From Ptiloglossa arizonensis (Eukaryota > Arthropoda > Insecta > Hymenoptera > Colletidae): a stretch of 64,000 nt of DNA. The position numbers and the translations under genes are program-made. Below are positions 13,693 to 27,724 of the stretch, in pieces. The DNA lies in contig NC_135052.1 of the NCBI RefSeq assembly GCF_051014685.1, forward strand, positions 8,957,105 to 9,021,104. The letters are read 5' to 3'. Position 1 is the stretch's first letter. Every line of letters begins with the position of its first letter. Under the pieces are notes generated by a model that worked only from the letters and a program-made list of their open reading frames with translations, was not told the DNA's origin and ran no database searches.

Positions 13693-14335
13693 ATCGGGTT
13701 GTTTTGAAACTGAAACTTGAACTGTAACAGCCTTGAATTTTGAGTACAATTTCTTAGTTCGAATGCACCGAATATCAATACTGTATCTCTGTACTCCTGA
13801 AATCCACGGCTGGTGCAAGATACGTTTAATATTTTTGCACCGAATGTTATAACTACTGATACTTTATATCAAGTTTTTTATGTTAAAAGAGGAACGTAAT
13901 TTAAAAAATGCCTGTGATTAAGCTTAACAAGTACATTAATCTTAAAAGTTTTGATTTCACTTCTCTTTACTTTGTATAGTTTGAAGTAGAAAGGGTCCCA
14001 TTAACTGAACATTATTATGTTAATAAACGTGACATTGACCCTGACAACTGATCTCTGATAAACGAGCTGCTTGATAACCACTTTGTCTAAGATAATATGT
14101 ACTCGTTAATTACCGATATTAGTTCATGTCTTACTAACTACAATTGATTCGCTACATCATTGGGATTAGTAAATATCGATAAGATATATTTCACGTGCAA
14201 GCAGATATTATCATTTTTATCGTACTTTAACGTGTAACTATGACTGTATATATTCTATAATATCTGTTGCTATAAATTATAGATATTGTGAATTATATAA
14301 CATTCAATATCTATAAATATTTTAAATTTAATGTC

Positions 14336-14374
<39 letters not shown>

Positions 14375-15444
14375 TGGTTGCCTCGGAATCGGTGGTACAA
14401 CCGAGAAGGTGATTCTAGATGAAAAAAGAAACAAATAAAAAATGAGGAATAAAATTTATTCATTTACCACTTCGTTGTTGAGAAAATCGACTTTGAATAC
14501 TCATCAAGTATTTCATCAAGCTCCAGACTTTTGTTTTTGCTTTCACTTTTGCATATTTGTATTAACATGACATAAGTTCATAGTCTAAATATTACATTTT
14601 TTAAATAAAAAGCACAAAAAGATCTTTTATCATTTCTTTTACCTTTCGTATACTTGTTACGCCCCATTTGTGCTAATAATTTGATAACTCATTGTATATT
14701 TGTTATTTATGTTTACGACAAAGCACAATCGTGTACCTTTTTTGAAACGAATCAATTATAAATTAATGACTTGTATGTTTACTCAGTCGTGACATATAAT
14801 TACGTGCACACACGTTCGTTTGTTTATACGTTTTCACATCCAGTGAGCCCAAATTCTAGACCCATGCTTAATTAAAAAACTAACGACAACTGATCGATGA
14901 TTTGCCGAATAGTCTGGATATGTATTTGTGTTTTATTTTACAAAAATTGTCAATGTTCAAAAATATATGATACACATTCACGTACATAAACGATTGACGA
15001 ACAATAGAATCATAAATGCTGATTCATACTGACTTGCTAAATGTAATCAATATCTTTGTCAACCGTGTCATAACTTAGGCACGTCCAAGCTAATCTAAGC
15101 TTCGATTATTAGGCACTTTTCCTCGCTCTATCTCGTTATTTTGATAAACACCGCACGCCAAAAATTTCTGTATCTTCTTTTGTTTTACCCGTGGAATATT
15201 CAGCAAGTAAAGAAAGGACCTCGTTGATTCCTTTGAGTCGCGTGAAATGACTCACTGTCATCGATGAATTTGATACATATCGATAGAATAATTGTACAAC
15301 TCGAAAAATCCGTAATTATAACTCGAATGGTTCGATACAAAATAATGAATTTCCGATACTAATGTATCAACCGTCTCGGACCATTCGCTATGTACTGCAA
15401 TTAACACGTCTCAGACCTATCATTACTGACACAACATACACGTT
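13693..15444. other. spacer between P450 genes 3 and 4 (right of gene 3)
   Basis: AT-rich spacer with one (TA)n microsatellite at about 14341. No coding exon recognised. Confidence 0.55.
14339..14371. repeat. (TA)n microsatellite
   Basis: Uninterrupted TA dinucleotide run of about 16 units. Confidence 0.9.
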
Positions 15445-15447
15445 TTA

Positions 15448-15600
15448 AACACACAGTAAAGTGTAATTACTTATTTTTTTTTCTCTGTATGCTTTACTTC
15501 TAATTAAATCACCCCTAGCAGTAGATAACCCGATGTTCGCGTGAGTTGCAATTTCACGCGCGCGGAGGCATGAATTCGTGCTAGAATTCAAGATTTCTAA
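15448..15600 (-). pseudogene. possible Tc1-like transposase relic (second helix-turn-helix of the DNA-binding domain)
   Basis: The minus strand encodes NSCLRAREIATHANIGLS followed by a basic stretch (SKAYREKK). This resembles the second helix-turn-helix of Tc1-like transposases, where a pattern of the kind NPxLTAREI...STxxRRL is usual. The reading frame stops soon after, and no catalytic domain or terminal inverted repeats were found nearby. The resemblance is from memory of the family, so this remains a suggestion. Confidence 0.3.
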
Positions 15601-15675
15601 CACTTCGTTCATATAATAAATAACGAACACAGAGAATTTCCTTTCATTTATCACTATGAGTAAATAATTAAGCAA

Positions 15676-16551
15676 TCGTCATACGTTTTATTGATACAAA
15701 TTGTAGCGTATACAAAGGTAACACTATTCATATGTACTATAATTCTTATATAAGTAGATATCTTGAGGAGTGCATGATTATGCATTACATAAACGGAAAC
15801 AATTTACATATTTAAATATTCAAGTGTGTATGGTTTTATGACAAACAAAGACATTAACATTACTACAAGCCTTATTATGTAAGATAAAAATATCATTTTT
15901 GTCGAATGTTTCTAAATTCTAGATCAATATGCACTGACAATAAATATTTCCGTTTCTAGTTGAAAATGTTCTATATATTTATAAGAATCTTGAATTTATG
16001 TTTTTTTTGCGTATTGCAACAATTTCTGGAAAGTATGCCAAATAGTTAATACGTATACGATCTTCATTAAAACTTTTTTATCAGTAGCTTAGATATATAT
16101 AGAGGAATATATAGTGGTTTCGTATAATAAATTTCAATTCTACATACAAACGGTTTAGTTTCAATAATATTTATTTGAAATGTTTTTTGTGTACATGAAA
16201 CGGCGTATACAGAAAATGATACTCATTATATTTATTAAATTATAATTTATTGTATTATATGTCACACCAAGCAAATTCTTATTACATGTCCAAGTAATTT
16301 GTCGTACACTAATATTATAAAATTCTCCTTTAGTAATTTTATAATTATTTAAATTACATACCGTAATAAAGCTAATATTTTAATATAGAATAGATAACTT
16401 ATTTGTATGTATACTAAAACGATATATACGTAGATATTAAATAATTTAACCATATTTATACAAACTATTTTAAAAACAAATTTACAACATTCGATAAAAA
16501 CTTTTATCATAATTAACGATGTTTACATATATTTTATAAGTGACTTTCGCA
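15676..16551. other. spacer downstream of P450 gene 4
   Basis: AT-rich (many TATATA and ATTTA runs). It should include the 3' UTR of gene 4. No gene seen. Confidence 0.55.
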
Positions 16552-19416
16552 TCACTTTTTCACTTTGGTCAGTTTTAAGTAAATTTGCTCTTTACAGTTT
16601 AATGCAAACGAAAATGGATTTATTACAAAGGGAAATGGTGTTTTGTCGCAAACGTCGACTTTGCAATTCTGAAGAATTTTTATAAGTCCAATTTTTACTT
16701 GATAAATTGCGAAACGCGCACCTATAACAAACAATTCAACGTGATACGAAATGCAGAAATAATCGAAAAATTTAGAAGCATAATAAATGAAAAAATTAAT
16801 AAATACATAACGATAAGGATAACCGAAGAAGAATGTTATTCATAATCTGTATATGTATAGTACTACTTCGACAAATAATTTTAGTTATTCCCTCTTTATT
16901 TGCCATGTTCTGTACTCCGTACCTGCTTCATTAATATATTGTCCCATCTCTTGGACAAAATTGATTAATATATTTACTTTTTTATATATTTAGCCACTCT
17001 TCCATTCGTCGAAAACCTAATCTTAAATATTCGAAATTCTAAACCTTCGCCAACTATTCACATTTTTATTTTTTTTTCATCAAGGAACATCTTCGCGTAA
17101 CGAATTCTACACTTCGAATATAATTTATTAGTTCGTACTTACCGATGCAATTTCGTGGTCCATCACCGAAGGGAAGATAATGCATCGGATGCCGCATCTT
17201 TTTCGTCTGTTCATCGAATCTTTCAGGATTATATTTTTCTGGTTCTGGATAAATATTTGGATTATGATGGAAAGCATACACGGGTATCCATACTTTCGTC
17301 CGTTTTGGGATTGATACTTTTGTGTTTTTAAATGTGTAGCTCTCTACCGATTCTCTAGGTATAAATGCCAATGGTGGATATTTCCTTAAAGTTTCTGTAA
17401 ATAAAATACAAAATTTGTAACAAGTAGAATACAATCCTTGTAAATAATATTTAAATATTAAGGGCATCGAACGACTACCCTTATCATACGTTTTCAAAAG
17501 GAGTCTCTTGTTTTTATTTTTAAATAATGCAAATTGTACCAAAACTACGCGACACGGTAGAAAATGTGCATTTCTTCTAACACGAGAAATCGAAAAAATT
17601 CTGTACCATTTTGCTATCACTGTTTCACGATCTTCATTAATACCTACCATGGAAAACTTTATCCATATATACCATTTCTTTCAAGATCTCGTATGTCCAA
17701 TCTCCTTTAGTTTTCACATTGTACTCTTCGATTTCTGCTCGCAACTTGTCCTGTATTTCGTGATTCTGTGCTAATTCGTAGAGAGTGTGGGCAATCGTGG
17801 TTGACGAGGTCTCAAAACCAGCAGCGAAAAAGACATGTACTTGTGCAGCGAGAAAGCTATCCGTTATTTCTGTCGAGTAAAAATCAATTTCGTGGGGAGG
17901 TATCTTGTAAACCGAAATGAAAGCAAGAAAGTTGTTGTAATTGACATAAGCTATATACTATCCGGATATCTCTGGTGATTTTAAAACATACTTTTAAGTT
18001 GCAAACTTTTCCATGCGTACGTACCGAGGTCGGCAACTTTTTCCGGATGCTTCTGAAGTTCCAAAAGTGTATTCATAAAATCGGGCCTAACGATGTTATT
18101 CTTCTTCCTGTACTCCATCGTTTCGTTAGTAATCTTTATCATGAATTTTGTAACATCGTCATACGGCAATACGAGGGCTAACAAATTATACAGCCACGGC
18201 AAGCTCGCTTTAACGTTTTCATTCAATACCGTTCGAAAATCTGTCGAGAAGATCTTTTTGCCTATTTCACGGAACTCGCACTCTGCTTTTGACAACGAGT
18301 TCATTTCGATTCCGAATGCACAGTTACCGATCACGTCGGTTGTAAATCTGGCTGCCAGTTCACGAATCTCGACTGGCTCCTGTTTTTCTAATATTACTTT
18401 TAAGTTTTTCTCCAAAACTTCAGCACAATTTAGAATAAGGGAAAAGGTTCCCTTGAGTTTACCGGTTGTGAATACTGGCGAGAGATGTACTCGGAGCGGT
18501 CGCCATCTTTCAGCTTCCATGGCGAACAGGTGGTCACTCATTGGGTCTCCCTAGGTTTGTTAAATAATAAATTTACGTCATATTTTGTGATAACTCTACA
18601 ATGATCCATTCACTGCGAAGAATTTTAAATTTAATCGAGAAATTCGGAATCCACGAAATTTTATAGATAAGAAAGTTGTAATTTTGTTTAAATAGTGATT
18701 TTCAACAAAGAATTAGTAGTACTGAAACAAAATTAAATGAAAATTTTCTCATGATTCATATTATGTACTTAGTAAATGAAAAAATTAATTCATTTTGTTT
18801 CGAACGATATAACTAGTATTATTTTCTAATCTCTTTACAATTTCATGTAATAATTAATATTTTTAAGATAGGTTGCAAAGAATTGATCACTACACACTTT
18901 TAAAGTGTGATATCCTATCGGTTACAGCAATGGTTCACCGGAAATTCGATCTTTTTGAACTTTGAGTAAAGTGCAAAATTCCATAGCCAATTGAAATTTT
19001 ATTTATTGCCCAATGCAACGAAGCGACGAAATTTGTATACAAAATTGCACGATTTAAATGTATTCACACGTAATACTTACTGGTTCATTTTTAAGGAATC
19101 CTCGATTCGTGAAAACATGAAAGTCTTTAATGAGAACATCTTTAGCAAGGTCCGCATTTTGAATAACAAGGATAGGCGTTTGTTTCAAAAAGATGCCTAC
19201 CAGAGGCTCGTTTTCGTACATTTGATTAAGTTTCCGCAAAAACTTTTGGAACGATGTTCTTCCTATCAACATATTGAAAGCATTTCCGAATCCTACGATA
19301 GGTTCTGGTCCGGGCACACCACGGTTTTTCCAAAAATTGTAAGTTGACGTGAAATAATAATAAACTGCAAGAAGCACTGTTGCAATTCCACAGATGATCT
19401 CCAAGTAGATAGCCAT
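16552..19416 (-). CDS. CYP6AS-like cytochrome P450, gene 4 (complete)
   Basis: Five coding exons: 19081-19416, 18025-18550, 17648-17869, 17143-17394 and 16552-16721, giving 1506 nt and 501 residues. Begins MAIYLEII with an anchor helix, then hinge RGVPGPEP, C-helix WRPLR, I-helix [12 protein letters not shown] at 362-365, a YNPERF version of the PERF motif, and [10 protein letters not shown] with heme ligand Cys444. The tail is more diverged than in the other copies (ends KLTKVKK). Splice sites are all GT-AG and intron positions are identical to genes 2, 3 and 5. Long ORFs on the plus strand over exons 1-3 are antisense shadows. Expected role: ER-bound monooxygenase of the same detoxification group. 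Confidence 0.95.
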
Positions 19417-19490
19417 CTTGCGAATATACGTAATTAGAAACTCAAAATAGCAATTCAGTACTTGTAAATTGTATTATTTCAATAGAAAAA

Positions 19491-19500
19491 TGTATATAAT
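19491..19500 (-). promoter_or_regulatory. candidate TATA box of P450 gene 4
   Basis: The minus strand reads ATTATATACA about 75-85 bases before the ATG at 19416. In such AT-rich DNA this match could arise by chance. Confidence 0.3.
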
Positions 19501-20941
19501 CATTTACTGAACAATAAATGGATACTACGATAGTCGCTAATTAAGTAATAATCGAAAATTGTGTTTAACGCCTTAGTTAAAGTTTCCACTGGTTTGTGAA
19601 CTGGTTTCACGAATTTTTTCTAAATCTATAGTACAACACTAACTGACACATCATACTGTTGCTTGCTGCAGGAAATATAAACTCCGTAGTATACGTGGGA
19701 GCAAAAGTTAATAAGTCACGATAAATTGTGCTAATAATCTTTCACGGTCAACTAAATTAGTCATCTGAATAAACAAAATTGAGCAATTTACTTATTTTTG
19801 CATTGATAATTGTCGTTTGAATACAGGCGGAAAAACCTATCAAAAAATACATTTATGTAACCCTGATATTTACGGTAATACTTTCATTGTAACAAATGAG
19901 CACTAAATTAATGTAAGTACTATTTTAGCCTAGTCCACCATACATATATGCACATATAATATAAAAATTGAAATCAATTATTAATAAATAATCAAAAGAT
20001 ATCAAGTTTTAATGTTATTATTTTGTACATATATTCATTCCATTATGAAGATATAAATCAGATATAATCAATGATAATAGAACACAAATATTTCATACAT
20101 TTCTACGTAAAAGGTAACATTAGCCATATTAGTAAACTAAAATATGTACTTTTTATATAAAATTATACATTATAACGGCACGACGTGCGTTACTTCGGCC
20201 ACTGCGCAATACTTTTGGATATATATATATAAATTATTGGACTAGGAATAAAAAATCGTATCTTTTTGAACTCTCAAATAACTCGTTAATTGTCTTTCCG
20301 ACAATATAACTTACTTACTACTAATTCTTTGTATATTATTGAATAGATATTACTATAAATATTATACGTTAAAATGTATTATTTATTCGTAATTTTCCTA
20401 TTTTATCTAGGTAAAGTTACCACACAAGTTTTTTCGTAAATTCTTCTTTAAATGTTATTCAGATTCACACATTCAATAAGTTTTCGAAGTAAACATACAT
20501 AGAACGCATTTTATAACAAATGTATGTCTATCGCTGTACAATAATGAAGTATATTCATGAAAAATAATCTAAAAAATATTTAGCAATTTATGTGAATACA
20601 AAAGAGTACACGTTTCAAAAGTGTACTTGTATTTTGTCACATATATATTAATAAAATTACAATCAGATAAAAATTATTAGTCAGGCGTTAGTATATTCAA
20701 AATTATTTTAACTATAGTCAGCTATCTCACCTTTGTCAATACAGTTTTTAATCTAATAAAATCATTCCCCTCCTCTATTAATAAAACAGTCCCCTTCGAA
20801 CTAAACAATTTTAAACAACTACTCCACAGAAGTCTTATCTAATGTCTTATCTAATAACTTATTCGTTGAAATATGAAATTCGACAATACCATTAAGACGT
20901 GTCTAACTTAAATTAAATTCTTAAAACAATAATACATAAAG
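19501..20941. other. spacer between P450 genes 4 and 5
   Basis: 1.4 kb AT-rich spacer with no exon recognised. A small GC-richer patch at about 20180-20215 sits in otherwise TA-rich DNA. Confidence 0.55.
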
Positions 20942-23900
20942 CTAACTCTCTATCTTGGTTACTTTTAAAGTTATTCCATATTTCGGAGTTACCAAGAACG
21001 AACCCGGATGAAGTTTATATGGAATTTGTGTTTGTTCGCAGACGTCAACTTTATAGTTGCGTAGAATCTTAATTAATCCAATTTTACTCTGAAAGACCGC
21101 GAAACGCGCACCTGTAAATGGAAACACGATTTACGTACAATTACGAAACAAATTAGTGTTTTACGAAACATCAATGATTTTTAGAGCCTATTAAAGAAGA
21201 AGGAAAAATCTCTTGCATACCGATACAATTCCTTGGACCATCACCGAAAGGTAAATAGTGCATCGGATGTTTCGTCGCTATCGTGTCGTCCATAAATCGG
21301 TTAACATCGAAAACTTCGGGATTCGGAAAGATATCTGGATCGTAATGAAGTGCATATACAGGTATGAAGACTTTTGTATCCTTTGGAATTTGCAATTTTG
21401 CGTCCTCGAAGGTATAGTCTTGAACTGATTTCCGCATTAAGACCGGCAACGCTGGGTATTTCCTTAAGGTCTCTAAAAAATACGAAGAAAGCATGAGAAA
21501 ATTTGTTTGAAATTTGCACGAGGTTCGGGCTTCTGAAACGATGCAAAGAGAAAAAGAAACTATTTTTCAAACGAATCAAAATTTGTGTTCCACGTACACG
21601 AATGTTTGTTTATTGTGACAATAATCACAATAGTGTCCACAATCTCTGTACTACACGATTACACACTCGATGAATATTGTCGCTTAATCGTAATGGATAG
21701 AAATGCACAAGACCAAATTTCAACGAGATTTGTAACTTTGGAAAATTACAGAGGTTCGTGCAAATATATGTACAATAGTCGAGAACTCGAATTTGGAAAT
21801 GAAACAGAAATGTTGGTATAATTCAATACATACCTTTCAACACTCCATCCAAGTACTTCATATTCTTTAAGTTCTCGTACTGCCAAATTCCATTGTTCAG
21901 TAGATGGTGTTCCCTGATTTCTTCCCGTAATTTGTCTTGTAGCTCATGATTCTGCGCCAACTCGTAAAGAGCGTGGCTGATCGCCCCCGAGGATGTTTCG
22001 TAACCAGCCGCGAAAAAGACAAACGCTTGTGCAACAATTAAAGTTTCCGTCAATTCTGCAAGCAGATATTAAAATTAAATACATGAAATTTGTTTGCAAC
22101 TCTTTTCGTGAAACATTATGCAAATGCAAAAAGTTTAGATTAGATATAGTAGGTGTGCTACTTTCTAAAGTCGATCGAACGAACGTACACGTAATAACAA
22201 ACGATAAAAGAGTTATTGAACTTACTAATTTATAGCTCGATTTATATTCGAAGTGATCAACATGTTAACGATAAAACGTTCTCGAAGTAATGTCAATTGA
22301 CTGCTCGTTATCGTTATCAGTAAGGAGGGATAGTCTCTCAGTGAACCTCAGTTGATAATAACTTCTATGCAGAATAAATTCTAAAGGATGTGTCGCAATA
22401 ACGGATCCGGGACGATAATTTCTTTTCCCTCGTTCTTTCTATTGTTTCTGATTCAACGTTTTTCAATTGTTAAAAACACACTGAATACCTACCGATGTCG
22501 CTTATCTTCTCGGGATGCGCCTGAATATCTATAAGCGTCTTGATGAAGTCATGTTTGACGATGTTATTCTTTTTCCTGTAATCCATCACGTCCAAGATAA
22601 CTTTCGTGAAGTACTCGGTTAAATCGTCTTTTTTCGTTACGTAACCGAGCAACATGTACAACCATGGCATACCCTCTCTAATTCTGGCCTTTAAAACATC
22701 TTTCAAATCGGATTTGAAAATATTTTTTCCAAATTCCCGGAATTTACACTCCTCTTCCGACATAGAATTCATGTTGATACCAAAAACGCAGGAACCAATT
22801 ACATCGGTCGTGTATCTAGCCGCCAGTTCGCGGCACTCGATGGGCTTCCCTTTCATTACCATCGTGTCCAAATATTTCTCAAGAGTGTTGGAACACTCGA
22901 GAATTAAAAAGAATATTTCTTTGAGTTTACCGGACGTAAAGACGGGTGTGAGTCTTGCCCTTAGCGGTCGCCATCTCTTGGGCTCCAAATTGAATAGGTG
23001 TTGAGACAATGGGTCCACCTGTAACGAGAAAATTATTTATTTAAAGTATTTCTACCAGAATTGATTAGAACCATTAATTTCGTACACACTATTGTGCACC
23101 ATACATTTTTTATGCACTAAGGATACGTTTAAAAGGTAACCGAAGAGGAAAATTCTACTAGATAAAACTTTTTTCTTATCAGTTTTTAAGTACATCTTTT
23201 GATAAAAATAAACATCATCGTTACTAATAATTAAATATTAAATTACGACATATGTAGCTTCATTCCAGTTAAGAATGTTCGTAAAGATAAATCACCGATA
23301 CCGTTATTTTTATTCACTAAATATTATACAATATCCACGTGTCTCTAATATTGGTTCGATATATTTTCAATATTTTATACAATTTCTCTTCTACAAATTG
23401 TACAGCAATTAAAGAAACGAATACTTTTATCTCAATATTCACTAATTCGTAGAATTGTTTTGGTTATCAGTGTATGGTAATAAAAGATGACACAGTTAAG
23501 AAATACTCAACTGTAATATATTATACAACGCGTAAACCGAAAGAAGACGGTAAATCTACTATTTGCAGATGTGTTGATGTGATATGTAGATGAAGGAAAA
23601 TTTACTAACCGTTTCGTTGAAAGTAACTCCACGTGACGAGAATGTTGAAAAGTCCTTGATGAGTACAGTTTTAATCATATCAAGATCGTGTATAATCAAC
23701 AGAGGTTGTCTTTTTAAAAATGTACCGATAAATGGTTCGTGTTTGTACTCGTCGTGTAACTTTTTTATGTATGTACCCATGAACGTCCGTCCTAACATCA
23801 CCGACATGTAATTACCAAACAGTGGTATTGGTTTAGGTCCAGGAACACCACGTTTTCTCCAGAAATCATAGTTTTTCACTAAGTAGTAATAGTAAACGCC

Positions 23901-23945
23901 AAGAAGCACCGCAACGATTCCGCACAAAATTTCCAAGTCGGTCAT
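20942..23945 (-). CDS. CYP6AS-like cytochrome P450, gene 5 (complete)
   Basis: Five coding exons: 23610-23945, 22493-23018, 21834-22055, 21221-21472 and 20942-21111, giving 1506 nt and 501 residues. It begins MTDLEILC with a membrane anchor, then [13 protein letters not shown], an I-helix AAGYETSS (Tyr for Phe), ETLR at 362-365 and [10 protein letters not shown] with Cys444. The PERF motif is altered to FDVNRF (416-421): Pro and Glu are replaced, but the Arg of the ERR triad remains. This is the first gene of the array in transcription order; no further P450 exon was found to its right. All junctions are GT-AG. The gene looks functional, with a substrate range that could differ from its neighbours. 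Confidence 0.95.
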
Positions 23946-23992
23946 TTTGCACCGAGGGTCGTCAACTTTTCAATAGCCAGCAAAGTGCTGTG

Positions 23993-24002
23993 AAATATAA
24001 AA
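23993..24002 (-). promoter_or_regulatory. candidate TATA box of P450 gene 5
   Basis: The minus strand reads TTTATATTTC roughly 50 bases before the ATG at 23945, the same spacing as the TATA candidate of gene 1. Confidence 0.3.
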
Positions 24003-27000
24003 AATTAAACTTCGTAGAAAACAGATGGACCAAACGGTACAATTACGCAGTGAATATTCAAACTCACGCGTATGAACATATAGGTACATGTTACGACTCG
24101 TAATGCAGGACGAAATGTTTTTGCATAATGCATAATTCGGGTAAACTACGAATTTTCAATCAGTAACTCACTCGGTTGGAGTGAGGACTTGTGTTGTCCT
24201 TTGCGATCTCGTAATTTAAATACTTTTAACAACGGTTTTCCATACTTCCAACGAAAACGAAAGAAAGATTTTACCTTTGTTGGTAAACAGTAATAAGGAG
24301 AAGCGACTGCTCTATGACTCTAGACGAGACTAGATCATGGCTTCCGCAAGACTAGTCTCCCACTGCTCCTACTAGTTCTCACTGTCAGTTATTCAACGGT
24401 AATATACCGTGTATACATATAGATACGTATTGTGTCTCGATATGATATATCTCGGTATAGACTACTTCTATCTCAATTGATTAATGCGTTTAAAAACAGA
24501 CAAGTCATGCTTTCTCTATTATCGGTTAAAATTTTAGTTTTTAAGAAGTCGAAGTTTTTAAGAACGCGGGCGAACTCCTGACTTAATCTGTCACGATCAC
24601 ATCGATACACTTAACCTTGAATAACTTTCTTATATGTATATATCTCCATCATCTTAATTGTAATTATTAAATTACTCAATCCTTAAATTCTGTAACTACA
24701 ACTCAGTGTCTCGACCGATCGTTATAAAAGTTGGCGCGAGGCACGAACATCCTTGTAAACGTAAATATGTAAGCAGTTGTACGTAACTTGAATAAGTTTT
24801 TCATATTACAACATTGCTCAAAATAACTACTGAAACGCCTGCGTAAAACGTATGATGTTTTACCTGTACGTTTCTCGTCGATCGTACAGTTTCCAATAAG
24901 ATTACTATAAAGGTGAACGTCCCCTACCGTTAGATAACTGGTTACCAATGCGATCCGATCTGCGGTGATTTTCTAACGTTAGATTTGAAATATTGGTATT
25001 ATCATATTCACGAATGACACGAAAAGTAACTTTTAACCTAGCACATCCGTTGTATTTTATAGATACATTAATGCAGTTTTCAAACCATTAGCACCAGTTG
25101 TTGCAGTGTTATCGTATCGTGATGATGTTTTAATTTTTAATTTCTTATTAAAGCCAAATCAAAGAAGGTTCTAAAATTATTCTCACTAGCCAGATTACAT
25201 CTACAACTCAATGAATGTAAGTTTTCAATCATTGAAATTGATTATTTAAGATATCGAATTTCCGAAAAGAAGTTAATGAGTCTAAAATGAGTGACGAGAT
25301 TATTCGGTGAGTAAATAAGTACGTTACGATAAAAATGATTACTATAACAGTGTGCGTCGCAGTGATTCGAGTATGAATCATTATGTCTCGTAAACAAGAA
25401 GTGTTAAGTTATATTTGTCATTCTGTCGTCGAACAGATGATACAATCTAAAAAAGGATGAATATGTATGCAAAAATGTATTGAAAAGATAGTGACATTTT
25501 TCGAAGCTAATCTTCTTTGCGTTTTTTTTTACAAATATTAACAAGACTTGATTGTCGTTTTCGATTCTATGTCTTTGTCGATCAAAAGAGAAAATTATTC
25601 TTATATTCGAACATTTGAAAAGAAAAACTGGATAAATGGAAATCTACTACCATTTTTTCACGAACTTGAAAATGACATGCTTGTTTCTACATTCGTTCCA
25701 CTCATGAATATTCCAAGATTTATATCTAAATCGTTTAACAAATTAATCTTCAGCTTTAATGACTGCTAGACTATTGTTTCCCAATCAATGTTGAGTTGCT
25801 ATGGTTTTACGAACAAGTGTAGAATCTTGTTGAAAGTTTTCCATTTGTTCAACGTTCCCTGATATTAACTTGTAAATAATTACTGATGTTGTTAAATCCA
25901 ATTTCTTAGAAATGCGTATCAGTAACTACGCCGTGCGATACTCCTCCACTAAATTATTATTACGTAAGCAGGTTTCGTAAGAGTAAAGAGCGTAAATTAT
26001 GACGCGTTGCTTTTCAAGTTTCTATCATAAAGATTTTTTCGTCAAGAACAATATTTTGTAATCGTCCTTTTTATAAGCCCGGAAAAATTGCTTTGCTGGT
26101 ATTCTTCTTATTAAATTTATATTAGTTAATAAAAACAACAAAAATTAAATAGCACACGTGGTAAACGTAATATAAAAAGCAAATTAGCCTCTTGGATAAC
26201 TAGCTAAGTAGAATTCGTATTTATTCTGAAATAAATTTTTAAATCGCATCCATTTAATTTTAGCAGTCACTTGTAAATTAATTGAAATCAATTGTCAGAG
26301 TACTGTTGCAATATAGTTATATTAATATTAGCAGCATAAATGTTTAAGTATTTTTCAGCCTCTTAGGAGCACAATAAAATCAAAATATTTTACAAATGAA
26401 AATTATCATTGAACAATTGGAAAAATTCTCCCGCGACTCATTTATCAATTGAACGATTAGCATAGTATTCAACGCATTTCATTATATCAACGCTTCGTTC
26501 TTGTAGCATCCACTTTTGCATTGCCTAGTTTCATTCAACATTTTTTTATAATTATTCACATTTTTGAAGACGATCATTGCCTTGCTCGTTCAACTTGTTT
26601 TCCAATTCTAATGTTTATGATTCATTATTTTTAATTCCGACAATTGTGGACTTTTAAACATTATACATGTACCATAATTGAATCAGATACTCTTTCAATA
26701 ATGTTTAGCCTCGTTTTCCAATTCCAGTACCACTCGTTTTCTTTTACTAATCGTATCGTTTAAACGAAATTAGGAACACTTGAATTTTAGGTGTAATGTA
26801 TCGTAGAGATTGGTAAAATTGTTTACGTATAACGAATATAAATTTCAAAGTGTAAATAATGTTAGTATAATTAAGTAAATGTACCTACCTAGAACACCAA
26901 GACTTCTTGCTCTATATAATGATGCAGTTGCCGAGATGATCTAAAACAGACTGACATTCTACTATTATTCTACTATTCGTTAAAAATACTTGTAGATTGC

Positions 27001-27724
27001 ATATCTCTCGATTAAGTTGCCAAGTCACGGCGCACAGTGATACACAACAGGAAAACAGTCTAATTTTCTTTAACGCTAAGGAAAGAATTTTCTTTAATAG
27101 AATTTCATTGTAGGATAGTCGAGGTATCAAAACCAATCAAAGTTTTCGAAAAATATCTTAAACTTATGCGAAAAATATACAGTTTTCTTGTGCCCACAAG
27201 TTACATTTTTAACATATAATCCACTTTTCAATAAGCGAAGATAATATAATATAAGAATATAAGAACGAGTTTCTCGTTATACGATGATTTTTCTGTTCGT
27301 GTAGTATATTTTCTTATGCTCCTAAAACTGGACACAATACCAAATAAATGAAATTAGCGGTGTAACCGGAAATATTATTAACACAATACCGTCTATTGTC
27401 TCTGTCGCGTTGTCTGACTGTAGCTTGTAACCAACAAAATATCTCACCAGCGTGTCGATATAGTACGTTCAAAATTATAAATTTATTCTTTCTACTACAA
27501 TCGTATTATTTGTAAATTTTCAAATTTATTGACACGTAAAACTTCCAGTGTTGTTTTTATGCTTTAAAACACATCTTTCACTCGATACACTGTTACTTTT
27601 CACTGTTAGAAACTACAGTCTTGTTATGATCATTTTCGTTTTCGAACGAATGGAATAAATGCAGGATTATTCGAGTCGAAACTCACTGTACACTACCTCT
27701 CGTATAGAAATACACTAGATCAAC
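24003..27724. other. spacer right of the P450 array
   Basis: 3.7 kb with only short ORFs on both strands and no splice-compatible series. No sixth P450 exon was found. Nothing else supported. Confidence 0.55.

Noticed and set aside
18093..18554. 153-codon plus-strand ORF over P450 gene 4 exon 2
   Set aside because: It is antisense to a well-supported P450 exon with conserved motifs and exact splice sites, so it is a shadow.
18893..18911. Short inverted repeat CACACTTT-T-AAAGTGTG
   Set aside because: Eight-base arms with a one-base loop are common by chance in AT-rich DNA and no adjacent feature gives it meaning.
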